DNA of 64,000 nucleotides, taken from an uncultured Lachnospiraceae bacterium. GTDB lineage: Bacteria; Bacillota; Clostridia; Lachnospirales; Lachnospiraceae. The stretch spans positions 124,001 to 188,000 of the forward strand of contig URPH01000002.1 in assembly GCA_900549665.1 (NCBI GenBank), written 5' to 3'. Positions 33,889-43,224 of the stretch are shown here, one piece after another. Numbering within the stretch: position 1 is the stretch's first letter; the number at the start of each line of letters is the position of its first letter. The translations under genes and the position numbers were made by a program. The notes beneath the pieces were generated by a model, which did not search any database, had not been told where the DNA came from, and saw nothing but the letters and a program-made list of their open reading frames with translations.

Positions 33889-34770
33889 TTAATAAAAGGT
33901 CCGTACCAGATTGACAATGACCAAATTCCATCCGTCTGCCAGAACAAAAAGCAGGATCTTGAACGGCATGGAAATTGTCGTCGGCGGCAGCATCATCATA
34001 CCCATACTCATAAGCGCCGATGCAACTACCATATCAATTACAATAAACGGAATATAAATAACGAAGCCGATAATAAAAGCGGTACGAAGCTCACTCACCA
34101 TGAATGCCGGAATCAACGCACTGGTCGGAATATCATCCAGATCTCCCGTCCATTCATAGCCGCCGATATCACAAAATGTTTTGGCGTCCTTGGTCTGCGT
34201 CTGGGCATACATAAATTCCCGTAAGGGCTGTATCCCCCTTTCAAGCGCAACCTCCTGGGTGATCTCTCCGGCCTCCAACGGCTTGATCGCATTGTCATTG
34301 ATCTGTGTTATGACAGGATTCATAATGAAAAATGTCAAAAATAAAGATAACGCGATCAAAATCTGATTGGGCGGAGCTGTCTGCGTATTGAGCGCTGATC
34401 TGGTAAAATGTAATACGATCAGAATACGCGTAAAAGAAGTCAAACAAATAATGAGAATGGGTGCCAAAGTGATGCCGGTCAAAATCAACATGATCCTCAG
34501 GGCACCTGCAATAGTTCCATTCCCATCATTGTATGTAACAGTCAAGTCATTTGCTATATTCAGTTCTTTTAAATCATCAGGCGTTTCTGCAGTACCGGGC
34601 TCCCGGATATTGGTCCGGTCTTCTGTTGTCCCCGCATCAGATGAAGAATCCAATGCACCTATTGATGTAGCATATACCTGCTGCGGTCTCAGCATGAGCA
34701 CAACCGCAATCAGCATGCATACAAACAAACCTTTACGCAGATAACCGCAAAAACGCGTTTTACAATTCAT
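33889..34770 (-). CDS. fliP: Flagellar export protein FliP
   Basis: About 293 aa. A signal-peptide-like N-terminus (KGLFVCMLIAVVLMLRPQQVYA) precedes the FliP core: LTSFTRILIVLHFTRSAL, GTQTAPPNQILIALSLFLTFF-like stretch and AFIIGFVIYIPFIVIDMVV. The frame is open upstream to 34920 across fliO in another frame; 34770 (overlapping fliO by 11 bp) or 34788 are the realistic starts. Typical of the periplasmic-loop type FliP with a cleaved leader. Confidence 0.94.
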   Translation of the reverse strand: MNCKTRFCGYLRKGLFVCMLIAVVLMLRPQQVYATSIGALDSSSDAGTTEDRTNIREPGTAETPDDLKELNIANDLTVTYNDGNGTIAGALRIMLILTGITLAPILIICLTSFTRILIVLHFTRSALNTQTAPPNQILIALSLFLTFFIMNPVITQINDNAIKPLEAGEITQEVALERGIQPLREFMYAQTQTKDAKTFCDIGGYEWTGDLDDIPTSALIPAFMVSELRTAFIIGFVIYIPFIVIDMVVASALMSMGMMMLPPTTISMPFKILLFVLADGWNLVIVNLVRTFY

Positions 34771-35176
34771 CGATTGTATGCTCTTCATCGTCTTTGTCAA
34801 TGGTCCTTTTTTGTTTTTTACCTGCAATTTCTTTTGCTTTGTTAAAAAAATCTTCAAATGAAACCGCTTTCTGCGTAAAAGCCTCATCGCGGAATGTGAT
34901 CTCATCTTCCTGTAATTCACACAGAACCGTCACAGTATCCTTGCACACGGCAACCGCCAGATACCTGTGTCCGATCCGTATGATCTGGACATATTTATTT
35001 TGTGACAGCCTGAAAGTATCAACCGTCTCAAAATTGCTTCCGGAAAGCTTTCCCTTCTGTACACCGGCTATGTACCTGGTTGTCAGCCAGGTAGCAATCA
35101 GGACAACAATAAATAAAACAATGACGGTCAACAGCTGTGCTGCCGAATCAATCGCAGATGTTGTAACAAGAAGCAT
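34760..35176 (-). CDS. fliO: Flagellar biosynthesis protein FliO (FliZ)
   Basis: 138 aa. One membrane helix (AAQLLTVIVLFIVVLIATWLTT, split here by its length limit) near residues 10-32, then the small soluble FliO domain with GSNFETVDTFRLSQNKYVQI and RIGHRYLAVAVCKD. It stabilises FliP during gate assembly in other species. One base separates it from cheY. Confidence 0.9.
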   Translation of the reverse strand: MLLVTTSAIDSAAQLLTVIVLFIVVLIATWLTTRYIAGVQKGKLSGSNFETVDTFRLSQNKYVQIIRIGHRYLAVAVCKDTVTVLCELQEDEITFRDEAFTQKAVSFEDFFNKAKEIAGKKQKRTIDKDDEEHTIDEL

Positions 35177-35177
35177 C

Positions 35178-35540
35178 TTAACCTACAACCTTCTTTACAG
35201 CTTCCAAAACACGGTCAGCCTGAAACGGCTTTACAATAAAGTCCTTTGCGCCGGCCTGGATTGATTCGATTACCATGGCCTGCTGACCCATTGCCGAACA
35301 CATAATAACCATGGCTCCGGGGTTGGCTGCTTTGATATTTTTCAAGGCCTGAATACCATCCATTTCCGGCATGGTAATATCCATCAAAACCAGATCCGGC
35401 TTTAATTCATTATACTTTTCTACAGCCTTTAAACCATTTTCGGCCTCTCCACATACGTTGTAGCCGTTTTTGGTTAAAATATCTTTGATCATCATTCTCA
35501 TAAATGCTGCGTCATCACAAATTAAAATATTCTTTGCCAT
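35178..35540 (-). CDS. cheY: Chemotaxis response regulator CheY
   Basis: 120-aa single receiver domain. Acidic pocket CDDAAFMRMMIKDIL, phospho-acceptor Asp in DLVLMDITMPEMDG, Thr/Ser position IMCSAMGQQ and Lys in DFIVKPFQ. It relays CheA signals to the switch. It lies next to fliY, which encodes its likely motor phosphatase, as in B. subtilis. Confidence 0.96.
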   Translation of the reverse strand: MAKNILICDDAAFMRMMIKDILTKNGYNVCGEAENGLKAVEKYNELKPDLVLMDITMPEMDGIQALKNIKAANPGAMVIMCSAMGQQAMVIESIQAGAKDFIVKPFQADRVLEAVKKVVG

Positions 35541-35550
35541 TTTTTCTCTC

Positions 35551-36798
35551 CTAAACTCCCTGATTATTTACAATTTCGGTTACTCTGATACCAAAACTTT
35601 CTTCAATAACAACAACTTCACCCTTAGCAACAAACTTGCCGTTGACTAACACATCAATCGGTTCACCGGCAATTTTGTTCAACTCTATGATAGTACCCGG
35701 TGCAAAATCAAGAATTTCCGCAATGGACTTTTTGGTCCTGCCAAGCTCTACCGTAACCTCCAGCGGTACATCCATGATCAATCCGATATTTTCCTGTGTA
35801 GGCATTGCTGCATAGGATTGATTGAAGGACTGGAACTGCGCCGGCTGAATATTGAGATTCTGCTGTGGCTGCTGCATGTTCATCTGAGGCATTCCCATCT
35901 GAGGCATTCCCATCTGAGGCATTCCCATTTGCGGCATTCCCATCTGGGGCATTCCGTATCCCATCGGCTGTGGTGCCGGTGTCGGCTCAACCTTGGGCGG
36001 AATATATGGTGCCGGTTCCGGTGCCGGAGCTTTTACAGGCTCTGATGCCGGACTTTCCATTCCCTGATTGCCTATAAACATCTGATACAGGGATCTTGCA
36101 AAATCAACCGGATACAGCTGCATGATCGTGGAATCTACCAGATCCTCAATCTGCATGCGGAACTCGATTTTTACAAATGTTCCCTCTAAAAAAGGAGCAA
36201 TATCCGACGGCTTCTTCTGTTCTACTAAATTGAGCAGGCTCGCTTCCGGCGGACTGATATCGATCATACGTCCCAGCATGGAAGAAAGGCTTGTGGCACT
36301 TGACCCCATCATCTGGTTCATCGCTTCCGAAATCGCACTCAGATGCAGTTCCGTAAGCTCACCATCCGTATTGGTACCGTCTCCTCCCATCATAAGATCT
36401 GTGATGACCTTTACGTCATGCTCTCTTAAGATCAATATATTGGCGCCATCAAGACCAGATGTATATTTGATCTGAATAAAGACACATGGCTTTTCATAGT
36501 CCTCCATCAGATTTTCCCATTTGGCCATCGATACTACAGGTGTTGTGATATTTACTTTTTTGTTTACCAGAGAATACAACGTTGTTGCCGATGTTCCCAT
36601 ACTGATATTGGCAATCTCACCAATCGCATCTTTTTCGATATCCGTCAACTCAACATCTTCCATTATCGGAGCAGACTGTTGAACAGGTGCACTCTCGGCT
36701 GAAGCCTGTTCCTGCGGCTCCTCCTGTGGCACTTCTCCTGCAGCCATTCCGGCTAATAATGCATTAATCTCGTCCTGAGATAATGATGCTCCGTCCAT
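35551..36798 (-). CDS. fliY: Flagellar switch protein / CheY-P phosphatase FliY
   Basis: 415 aa. N-terminal CheY-binding-like peptide LSQDEINALLAG; middle CheC-like phosphatase fold with IGEIANISMGTSATTLYSL and ISEAMNQMMGSSATSLS; Pro/Met/Gln-rich linker (about 250-315) with five MPQMG repeats; C-terminal FliN domain (PLEVTVELGRTKKSIAEIL). It completes the C-ring with FliM and FliG. Confidence 0.95.
   Translation of the reverse strand: MDGASLSQDEINALLAGMAAGEVPQEEPQEQASAESAPVQQSAPIMEDVELTDIEKDAIGEIANISMGTSATTLYSLVNKKVNITTPVVSMAKWENLMEDYEKPCVFIQIKYTSGLDGANILILREHDVKVITDLMMGGDGTNTDGELTELHLSAISEAMNQMMGSSATSLSSMLGRMIDISPPEASLLNLVEQKKPSDIAPFLEGTFVKIEFRMQIEDLVDSTIMQLYPVDFARSLYQMFIGNQGMESPASEPVKAPAPEPAPYIPPKVEPTPAPQPMGYGMPQMGMPQMGMPQMGMPQMGMPQMNMQQPQQNLNIQPAQFQSFNQSYAAMPTQENIGLIMDVPLEVTVELGRTKKSIAEILDFAPGTIIELNKIAGEPIDVLVNGKFVAKGEVVVIEESFGIRVTEIVNNQGV
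35881..35955. repeat. 15-bp tandem repeat in the fliY linker, five copies
   Basis: Plus-strand unit CATCTGAGGCATTCC; copies 1-3 are identical, copies 4 and 5 differ at one or two positions. Codon-phased, it encodes (GMPQM)5 between the phosphatase and FliN domains. Confidence 0.9.
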
Positions 36799-36802
36799 TC
36801 GT

Positions 36803-37783
36803 CTATTCCTCCTCTCTGATTACTGAAGTCACTCTTACTGCGTATTTATCTTTGTTAACACCCGGTAAGGCGGTAAATTTTTTGATATTTCCTACATATA
36901 CATCCATTTCATCTTCCACACCACGGTCCAGCCTGATAATATCTCCGACCTGCAGTGATGCAAAGTCCATGACGGATATCACACTCTGTCCAAGCACCGC
37001 CTTGACCGGTATATCCACATGCTTGATCAAAGCTTCAATATTATCCTGATACTCTTCACCGCCGACTTCCTGCATCGTTGAAAACCAGTACTTGGTATTG
37101 AGCTTATCCATGATGCTTTCCAATGTGATAAAAGGCAGGCAGGCATTCATAAATCCCTCAACCTCACCGATCTTGACATTGAGCGTCACGATCGCAATCA
37201 TCTCATTGGGCGAAATGATCTGCGCAAACTGGGGATTGGTCTCGATCCTGTCTAAAAACGGATCCAGATCCACAACATTTTTCCATGGTTCACGGAACAA
37301 TCCCATACATATGATCATGATTTTTTCTAAAATTGACAACTCAATTTCGGAAAAATCACGGTTTCTCTCCAACGGAACTCCGGCACCTCCAAGCATACGG
37401 TCAATAATGGCATAGCCAAGGCTTGACTGAAGTTCAAGAATGATATTGCCGGGAAGTGGTTTGAAATTGACAATTCCCAGAATAACCGGATTGCTCAACG
37501 CATTTGTGAATTCCGAAAATGTAACCGCCTCTGAACTGGCTACACCGACCTGTACGTTTTTCCTCAGGTATACCGGAAGATTGGTTGATAATAATCTTCC
37601 GTAATGTTCGAAGATAATTTCCAATGTTCGAAGATGCTCCTTGGAAAACTTGGCAGGACGCTTGAAATCATAGTTTTTTACCTGCGGTCCCTGTTTTTCT
37701 TTTAGAGCATCTACCTCCAGCTCACCACTGTCCAGTGCCGCCAGCAAACTATCTATCTCATTTTGAGACAATACTTCACTCAC
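36803..37783 (-). CDS. fliM: Flagellar motor switch protein FliM
   Basis: 326 aa. N-terminal CheY-P-binding peptide SEVLSQNEIDSLLAAL, core with YDFKRPAKFSKEHLRTLE and a C-terminal FliN-like domain (VDIPVKAVLGQSVISVMDF). GTG at 37783 is preferred: GGAGG lies 8 nt upstream, whereas the GTG at 37792 is inside that site. Four bases separate its stop from fliY. Confidence 0.95.
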   Translation of the reverse strand: MSEVLSQNEIDSLLAALDSGELEVDALKEKQGPQVKNYDFKRPAKFSKEHLRTLEIIFEHYGRLLSTNLPVYLRKNVQVGVASSEAVTFSEFTNALSNPVILGIVNFKPLPGNIILELQSSLGYAIIDRMLGGAGVPLERNRDFSEIELSILEKIMIICMGLFREPWKNVVDLDPFLDRIETNPQFAQIISPNEMIAIVTLNVKIGEVEGFMNACLPFITLESIMDKLNTKYWFSTMQEVGGEEYQDNIEALIKHVDIPVKAVLGQSVISVMDFASLQVGDIIRLDRGVEDEMDVYVGNIKKFTALPGVNKDKYAVRVTSVIREEE

Positions 37784-37823
37784 CAAGTCCACCTCCTCTT
37801 CATGCGATCTCTGGTCTTAAGCA

Positions 37824-38348
37824 TTACTGTACAAGGAATTTGCTGAATGTCACTTTATAGATAAAGTCTGAATCAAACATTTCTTTTGACTGTAATCTGC
37901 TAAGAATTTCATCTTGGATTTCAGCACTCTTGACCTGTACTTCATCTACATTGTACTGACTGATCACTTCTGTGATGACACCTTCGATCAGGCTCTGTCT
38001 GCTGCTGATATCCGCTCCATAGGTCTTGTATCCGTCATTTTTGACATTCATGGATAAGGACACCTTGACAAGCGCATAATGCATAACCCCATCCTCTCCC
38101 TTTAAAAGCGGGATCGTCATTTCATCCGGAAGATCATAAGCTTCTGTATTCTCCAAAGATACTGTTTCCGCACTTTCTTCGGCTTCTGTGCCCTGATTTA
38201 ATTCAAGCTTTAAAACAGATGCAATGTCCGTAACAATAGCGGCTGTTTTTTTGTTGGTACCCGTCACGCTGATCATCATAACGGATGTCATAACAAGATT
38301 GACAATCAATAATGCCAAAATAATAATAGACAATAAATTTTTCTTCAA
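37824..38348 (-). CDS. fliL: Flagellar basal-body associated protein FliL
   Basis: 174 aa with one N-terminal membrane helix (LLSIIILALLIVNLVMTSVM) and an extracytoplasmic FliL domain (YALVKVSLSMNVKNDGYK, SRQSLIEGVITEVISQY, YKVTFSKFLVQ at the C-terminus). It surrounds and supports the stator. It follows motB directly, a common order. Confidence 0.93.
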   Translation of the reverse strand: MKKNLLSIIILALLIVNLVMTSVMMISVTGTNKKTAAIVTDIASVLKLELNQGTEAEESAETVSLENTEAYDLPDEMTIPLLKGEDGVMHYALVKVSLSMNVKNDGYKTYGADISSRQSLIEGVITEVISQYNVDEVQVKSAEIQDEILSRLQSKEMFDSDFIYKVTFSKFLVQ

Positions 38349-38359
38349 TTCAGTTCCTC

Positions 38360-39172
38360 CTACTCACCCGTACTGAGTGAATGATATATCTTGATCTCGA
38401 CACGGCGGTTTTGTGCCCTTCCCTCTGCTGTAGAGTTGTCGGCAACCGGAACATATTCTCCCATGCCTGAATGTTTGATCTTTGCAGGATCTAAAAAGGT
38501 TGTCTCCATAAAATAATTGAATACGGATAATGCACGAAAGCTTGACAATTCGTTGTTGTCCGCAAATTTGGAATTGTGGATGGGTACATTGTCCGTGTGT
38601 CCTTCAATTTCAATCGTGCTCTGTGCATATCGCGTCAAGATCTGTCCGATCTTATCTAAAACAGGCTTTGCCTCCTCCTTGATCCGGGCGCTTCCCGAAT
38701 CAAACAGCAATGCTCCGTTTAACGTAAGAGAAACATACTGTGCGGTAAAATCGACATCGATTTCATTTGCGAACTGACTTTCATCCACAGCCTCCTGGAC
38801 TTTTTCGGCGAGCTGTTCGCTCTCCTCAAGCTGTTTCTCTGAAAGCTGTTTTTCAAATTCCTCTAAATCATTGACCTCTGTATCACTGTCCGCAGCTTTA
38901 CCCGTGCTGTTGATATAATCGTCAAGCTCATTGAGCTGGCTGACACCGTTGCTGATCAGAATACCGTCTCCGATCGCAGTCGCGCCTCCCGGAAAAATGC
39001 TGAAGCTCTGGTTGAAGGATGCGGCCACCTGTTGAAGCTTTTGCGCATCCATTGTCGACATGGAGAACAACAATACAAAGAAGCACAGCAGCAGGTTCAT
39101 CAGATCACTGAAGGTGGCCATCCATGCCGGAGATCCGCCTCCGCCGCCTTCGTCTTTCTTTTTTCTGGCCAT
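38360..39172 (-). CDS. motB: Flagellar motor protein MotB
   Basis: 270-aa stator subunit. Membrane helix with the ion-binding Asp in FSDLMNLLLCFFVLLFSMS, a plug/linker region, and a C-terminal OmpA-like peptidoglycan-binding domain (IEIEGHTDNVPIH, SSFRALSVFNYF, NRRVEIKI). Whether it uses H+ or Na+ cannot be read with certainty. It overlaps motA by one base. Confidence 0.96.
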   Translation of the reverse strand: MARKKKDEGGGGGSPAWMATFSDLMNLLLCFFVLLFSMSTMDAQKLQQVAASFNQSFSIFPGGATAIGDGILISNGVSQLNELDDYINSTGKAADSDTEVNDLEEFEKQLSEKQLEESEQLAEKVQEAVDESQFANEIDVDFTAQYVSLTLNGALLFDSGSARIKEEAKPVLDKIGQILTRYAQSTIEIEGHTDNVPIHNSKFADNNELSSFRALSVFNYFMETTFLDPAKIKHSGMGEYVPVADNSTAEGRAQNRRVEIKIYHSLSTGE

Positions 39173-39966
39173 TACTGCTCACCGCCCTCCTCTTCACTTG
39201 CCGCAGCTCTCTGTGCCGGAGCCAGGAAGGACTTGAGTTTTTCTTCAATAACTCTTGGGTTTTCTCCTGCCTGAATAGACAAAAGACCCTCGATCATAAT
39301 CTCTTTGACCATGGACTCGCCGTCGCTGTTGGTCTTTAACTTGGTAGCTACCGGAGTAGCGATCCAGTTGGCAAGCATGGAACCATACAAAGTAGTGATC
39401 AGCGCCGTAGACATATTCGGTCCGATGGTACTTGCGTCTGTCAGACTTTGTAACATCAAAATAAGGCCGATCAGAGTACCGATCATACCCCATGCAGGGC
39501 CCATGGCTGCGACATTCATCCAAAACTCGATTCTCTTTTTGTGTCGGTCTTCTATACATGTCAATTCAGTTTCCAGAATACCACGTACCAGATCGGGATC
39601 TGTACCGTCAACGATCAGAAGAATTCCTTTTTTGAGAAATTCATCGTCCAGATCCGCTGCCGCTTCCTCTAAGGAAAGCAGACCTTCCTTACGCGCAATA
39701 TTTGACAAATCGATAATCTTCTTAATAATCTGCGGTGTCTCAAGTGCCGGCACCTTGAATACCAGCAAAAAACTTTTCAGTCCACTGATAAAGTCCTGAA
39801 TGGAATTCATCGCCAGAACACAGGAAACAGTACCACCGACCGTAATGATAAATGATGGTCCGTGAAGGAAATGAGTGATGGCTGCAAAGCCCTCATCACC
39901 GGTAACAATACCGAAAATAATCATTCCAAGGCAGACTACAAATCCGATAATTGATGCTAAATCCAT
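39172..39966 (-). CDS. motA: Flagellar motor protein MotA
   Basis: 264-aa stator subunit with four membrane helices. Conserved parts: IITVGGTVSCVLAMNS and the pore-lining PAWGMIGTLIGLILMLQSL; the cytoplasmic loop carries charged residues for FliG contact. Forms the ion channel with MotB. Confidence 0.96.
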   Translation of the reverse strand: MDLASIIGFVVCLGMIIFGIVTGDEGFAAITHFLHGPSFIITVGGTVSCVLAMNSIQDFISGLKSFLLVFKVPALETPQIIKKIIDLSNIARKEGLLSLEEAAADLDDEFLKKGILLIVDGTDPDLVRGILETELTCIEDRHKKRIEFWMNVAAMGPAWGMIGTLIGLILMLQSLTDASTIGPNMSTALITTLYGSMLANWIATPVATKLKTNSDGESMVKEIMIEGLLSIQAGENPRVIEEKLKSFLAPAQRAAASEEEGGEQ

Positions 39967-39991
39967 TGAAAATTCCTACCCTTTTTACCAA

Positions 39992-40174
39992 TTAAGTAAA
40001 AATATCCTTTCTGTACAATTTTACTAAATTTTTGATCTCTTGTCTACTTTCTTTTACGATTAATTTGCGTCCGGTCGTAAAGCTTATGACCGTATCCGGC
40101 GTTTCCTCTACAAGTTCGATCAAATCCGGATTTATTAAAATTTTTGTTCCGTTCAGCCTCGTAACCTCAATCAT
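39992..40174 (-). CDS. flbD: FlbD-family flagellar protein
   Basis: 60-aa protein. It begins MIEVTRLNGTKILINPDLIE, the FlbD signature, and has TPDTVISFTTGRKLIVKES. Found between flgE and motA in many Clostridia and spirochaetes; role unclear. The ATG at 40174 has GGAGG 6 nt upstream; the ATG at 40180 abuts it. Confidence 0.93.
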   Translation of the reverse strand: MIEVTRLNGTKILINPDLIELVEETPDTVISFTTGRKLIVKESRQEIKNLVKLYRKDIFT

Positions 40175-40251
40175 ACACATCCTCCTTTAAGCACTCCTAT
40201 ATCAGTGACCTGTTAATACCCCAATATTCCCTGATGTACCCATGATACAAT

Positions 40252-40298
40252 GAAGCATAGGGACACTCTTCTCAAATCGAAAAATATCCCTATGCTTC
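40252..40298. promoter_or_regulatory. Perfect 12-bp inverted repeat after flgE
   Basis: GAAGCATAGGGA (40252-40263) and TCCCTATGCTTC (40287-40298), loop 23 nt, in the 168-bp gap between flgE and flbD. On the minus (transcribed) strand no T tract follows, so it is more likely an mRNA-stabilising or processing hairpin than a strong terminator; on the plus strand TATTTTTG follows. Confidence 0.6.
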
Positions 40299-40342
40299 TA
40301 TTTTTGTTTATAAACCTGTCGGATATATCATCAATGCCTCAC

Positions 40343-42010
40343 TTATCGTTTGAGGTTGACTAATTCCTCCAATAATGTATCGGATACGGTGATAATACGT
40401 GAATTGGCCTGGAAACCACGCTGTGCTGTGATCATATCCGTAAATTCAGCAGATAAGTCTACATTACTCATTTCAAGCACACCCGTTTCCATGTATCCGC
40501 CGTTTGCGGATATATCAACACCAATTCCATCAAATGTACCGGAGTTGAGCGTTGCAGAATACAGGTTATCTCCTTCTTTTTCAAGACCTGCTGCATTGGA
40601 AAATTCCGCAACTGCAATCTGTCCTAACAGTCTGGTCTGTCCATTATCATAAGAAGCATAAATCATACCATCTTTCTGGATGGAGATACCGGACATGGCA
40701 CCAAGCTTACGTCCGGTTCCGACGCCCTTGATATCACCGGGATCCGCTCCGATCGTACTGGTTCCGTTGTTGTTGAAATTGGTTGATGTTGAAAAATCAA
40801 TGCTGATGTTTTCATAAGGGCCGGCCGGATAAGTTTCTGCGCCAAAGGATAACTGCAATGTAAAGTCATTGGTAAGACCGTTGACACTGCGGATGGTACC
40901 GGTTGCGGGATCATACTGCACCAATCCGCCGGTCACCTGTCTTCCGGCTGTATTTAAGGTTGTGGTGGTAATCGGCTTACCATCCTTGTCGACACCGGTT
41001 GTGGTAGTCAGAATGCCTGCAAATGTACCGGCATCCACATAGCTTCCAACGGTTGTACCGTCTGTAAGCGTAAGCTTGGAAAACTCTGTATAAGAAGAAT
41101 ATCCGAAAGCATTGGCAATTTTGTTTTTATCTGCATTGGAAAGTGCCGTACTGGTCAGATCGATCGTCTGGGTCACACCGGCATCATCAACATAGGAAAG
41201 ATTGGTTCCTGCCAGTGTATATGTAGATCCGAGCACCAGCGCCTGTGACTTGGGCGCTGTGGAAACACTTCCTAACTGAACACCGTTGACATTGACAGCT
41301 TCTCCGTTTTCATTGAGAATGCTGGCCAGCTCTACGGAATACAGACCTGCCGTATCGGTTTCTTTCATGGAAAGCTTTGCGGTATAAGAATACCCGAGCT
41401 TGTCAAAGAAACTAAGACTCATGATCTTACCTGATTCAGATGCTACCTGTGCATCGTTTTTATCAATGATACCGGAAACATAAGCCTTGGTTGTTGCTTC
41501 CGGCGGATATGTCATATTGTCAGCACTCATAATACGGAGAGCAGATACTGTATCCTTTTTGATGGTACCGGTCGTCTCATCTACCTGCCACCCCATGACA
41601 TTGTAACCATTGGATGACATAGCTAAGTTGCCGACACTGTCCACATAAAAAGAACCGTCTCTTGTAAAGAAATTGTTGCTGCCGTCACTGACTACGAAAA
41701 AGGCATCTCCGGTAATACGGATATCAAACGGATTGCCGGTTGTCTGTGACGCACCTGCTGTCTCGATAGCCGTGCTGATGGCTCCGGACTTAACACCAAG
41801 ACCAATCTGCTTGGCATTGGTACCTGCCGTACCGCTTGTTGCATTCGGCCCGCTGGCAGCCTGTGTTGTCTGATACATCAATTCCGAAAATGTAATGGAC
41901 TGTGATTTGTACGCCGTTGTATTAACATTGGCGATATTGTTACCGATTACGTCCATTTTGACCTGATGTGTCTTTAAACCGGACACACCGGAGTAGAGTG
42001 ATCTCATCAT
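40343..42010 (-). CDS. flgE: Flagellar hook protein FlgE
   Basis: 555 aa. N-terminal rod/hook signature MRSLYSGVSGLKTHQVKMDV-type followed by NNIANVNTTAYK, flagellar basal-body motif GDAFFVVSDGSNNFFTRDG, and the C-terminal helix NSRIITVSDTLLEELVNLKR. Longer than E. coli FlgE (402 aa), the excess being in the variable surface domain (about 200-400). GGAGG lies 11 nt before the ATG. Confidence 0.95.
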   Translation of the reverse strand: MMRSLYSGVSGLKTHQVKMDVIGNNIANVNTTAYKSQSITFSELMYQTTQAASGPNATSGTAGTNAKQIGLGVKSGAISTAIETAGASQTTGNPFDIRITGDAFFVVSDGSNNFFTRDGSFYVDSVGNLAMSSNGYNVMGWQVDETTGTIKKDTVSALRIMSADNMTYPPEATTKAYVSGIIDKNDAQVASESGKIMSLSFFDKLGYSYTAKLSMKETDTAGLYSVELASILNENGEAVNVNGVQLGSVSTAPKSQALVLGSTYTLAGTNLSYVDDAGVTQTIDLTSTALSNADKNKIANAFGYSSYTEFSKLTLTDGTTVGSYVDAGTFAGILTTTTGVDKDGKPITTTTLNTAGRQVTGGLVQYDPATGTIRSVNGLTNDFTLQLSFGAETYPAGPYENISIDFSTSTNFNNNGTSTIGADPGDIKGVGTGRKLGAMSGISIQKDGMIYASYDNGQTRLLGQIAVAEFSNAAGLEKEGDNLYSATLNSGTFDGIGVDISANGGYMETGVLEMSNVDLSAEFTDMITAQRGFQANSRIITVSDTLLEELVNLKR

Positions 42011-42087
42011 AATTAAAACGACCTCCTGTTGTTGAACCGTCTGTTTTCTCTGTCATTCGAAAACAAATTAGCCTCCGTAAGGTCCGG

Positions 42088-42489
42088 CTAAGCAATTACG
42101 GCTCCATCAATATTTGTAAAAATTTTGTCATCTGCCTGTGACTGATCCATTGCTGTGATTACTGTATTTTTGGGAATATTTACAATAAATGCCAGCTCAT
42201 CAATCATAACAAGCGAATCCTTTATTCCTTTTGCACCGGCTTTGCTCGCCCCCCGCATCAACCGCTCCATCTGTTCTTCGGAAAGTTCAATATTGCGGTC
42301 TGCCAGACGACCGGATGCGTGCTTGGAAAATTTTATGGTATCGCTGCTGTTTTGGATCGCACCTTTTAAGGCATCCTGAAACGATACGGAAGCGGCATCA
42401 TCACGATCCTTTGCGGGCAATGCACTTCCAAGATACCGGTCCACAATCTCCGCACCGGAAAGGAATGTCTGATTGATCCCATTTATCAT
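42088..42489 (-). CDS. Flagellar operon protein, TIGR02530 family
   Basis: 133 aa. The part FSKHASGRLADRNIELSEEQ and LVMIDELAFIVNIPKNTVIT is characteristic of a small family found next to flgD and flgE in Firmicutes; molecular role not established. Its ATG overlaps the flgD stop by 4 bp. Confidence 0.85.
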   Translation of the reverse strand: MINGINQTFLSGAEIVDRYLGSALPAKDRDDAASVSFQDALKGAIQNSSDTIKFSKHASGRLADRNIELSEEQMERLMRGASKAGAKGIKDSLVMIDELAFIVNIPKNTVITAMDQSQADDKIFTNIDGAVIA

Positions 42490-43199
42490 ACTTCATCACT
42501 ATCCTTGCTGTCATCATCACTATCATCATGTTTATTGTCACTATTGTTATCGTCAGAAATCTCCTGTAACTTAACAAGCTCTTCCATTTTTTCCCGGTAA
42601 CCGTTAATACGGTCTGTATTTTCTTTGGATACAAAGCTCTTCTGATAATCATCCATTTCATCATACATCTTGGTAATGGAATCAACAGCCTCTTTGTCCT
42701 GAATGGTCAGAGTATTGACATTGGGCAGCTTATTTAACGCGGTATTCAGAGTAACTGCTTTGGAATATGCTTCAATATAAGCGGCATCTGCCACCTCTTT
42801 GACATCATCCAAAGACCATGACTGATTGTTGATCCAGACAACTGCTTTATTGTTTTCATAGCTGATATAATCAACAATTCCCATGTCACTGGACGTTTTT
42901 CCACTCGAATCCGTATGCTCTACCACAACTGTTTTTCCCACCAGATCAGAAGCTCTTGACAATTCCATGGTCGCGCTCATATTTTGCATCTGCTCCAATT
43001 CCGAGAAGGTTGCATACTGCGAAATATACTCTGTATTGGAAGTCGGCTCCAGCGGATCCTGATATTTCATCTGTGCGACCAACAGCTGTAAAAAATCATC
43101 CTTGCCCAGAGAAGAGCCGCCTGATGTTTTCTGCTTGCTGTCTGTGCTTTCTGCTGCACGCTGCTGTAGAATTCCATCTACTACACTGGCTGATACCAT
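42486..43199 (-). CDS. flgD: Hook assembly scaffold protein FlgD
   Basis: 237-aa hook cap. N-terminal region LGKDDFLQLLVAQMKYQDPLEP and TSNTEYISQYATFSELEQM is the FlgD signature; SDLVGKTVVVE begins the middle domain. The C-terminal Ig-like part is replaced by a helical, very acidic tail (DDNNSDNKHDDSDDDSKDSD). The ATG at 43199 has GGAG 8 nt upstream; the TTG at 43217 precedes that site. Confidence 0.93.
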   Translation of the reverse strand: MVSASVVDGILQQRAAESTDSKQKTSGGSSLGKDDFLQLLVAQMKYQDPLEPTSNTEYISQYATFSELEQMQNMSATMELSRASDLVGKTVVVEHTDSSGKTSSDMGIVDYISYENNKAVVWINNQSWSLDDVKEVADAAYIEAYSKAVTLNTALNKLPNVNTLTIQDKEAVDSITKMYDEMDDYQKSFVSKENTDRINGYREKMEELVKLQEISDDNNSDNKHDDSDDDSKDSDEV

Positions 43200-43224
43200 A
43201 TGTATTTCTCCTTTCAAATCTTAA

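Noticed and set aside
34771..34920. Upstream extension of the fliP frame
   Set aside because: It overlaps fliO in another frame, has Lys/Arg-rich composition, and places the signal peptide far from the N-terminus.
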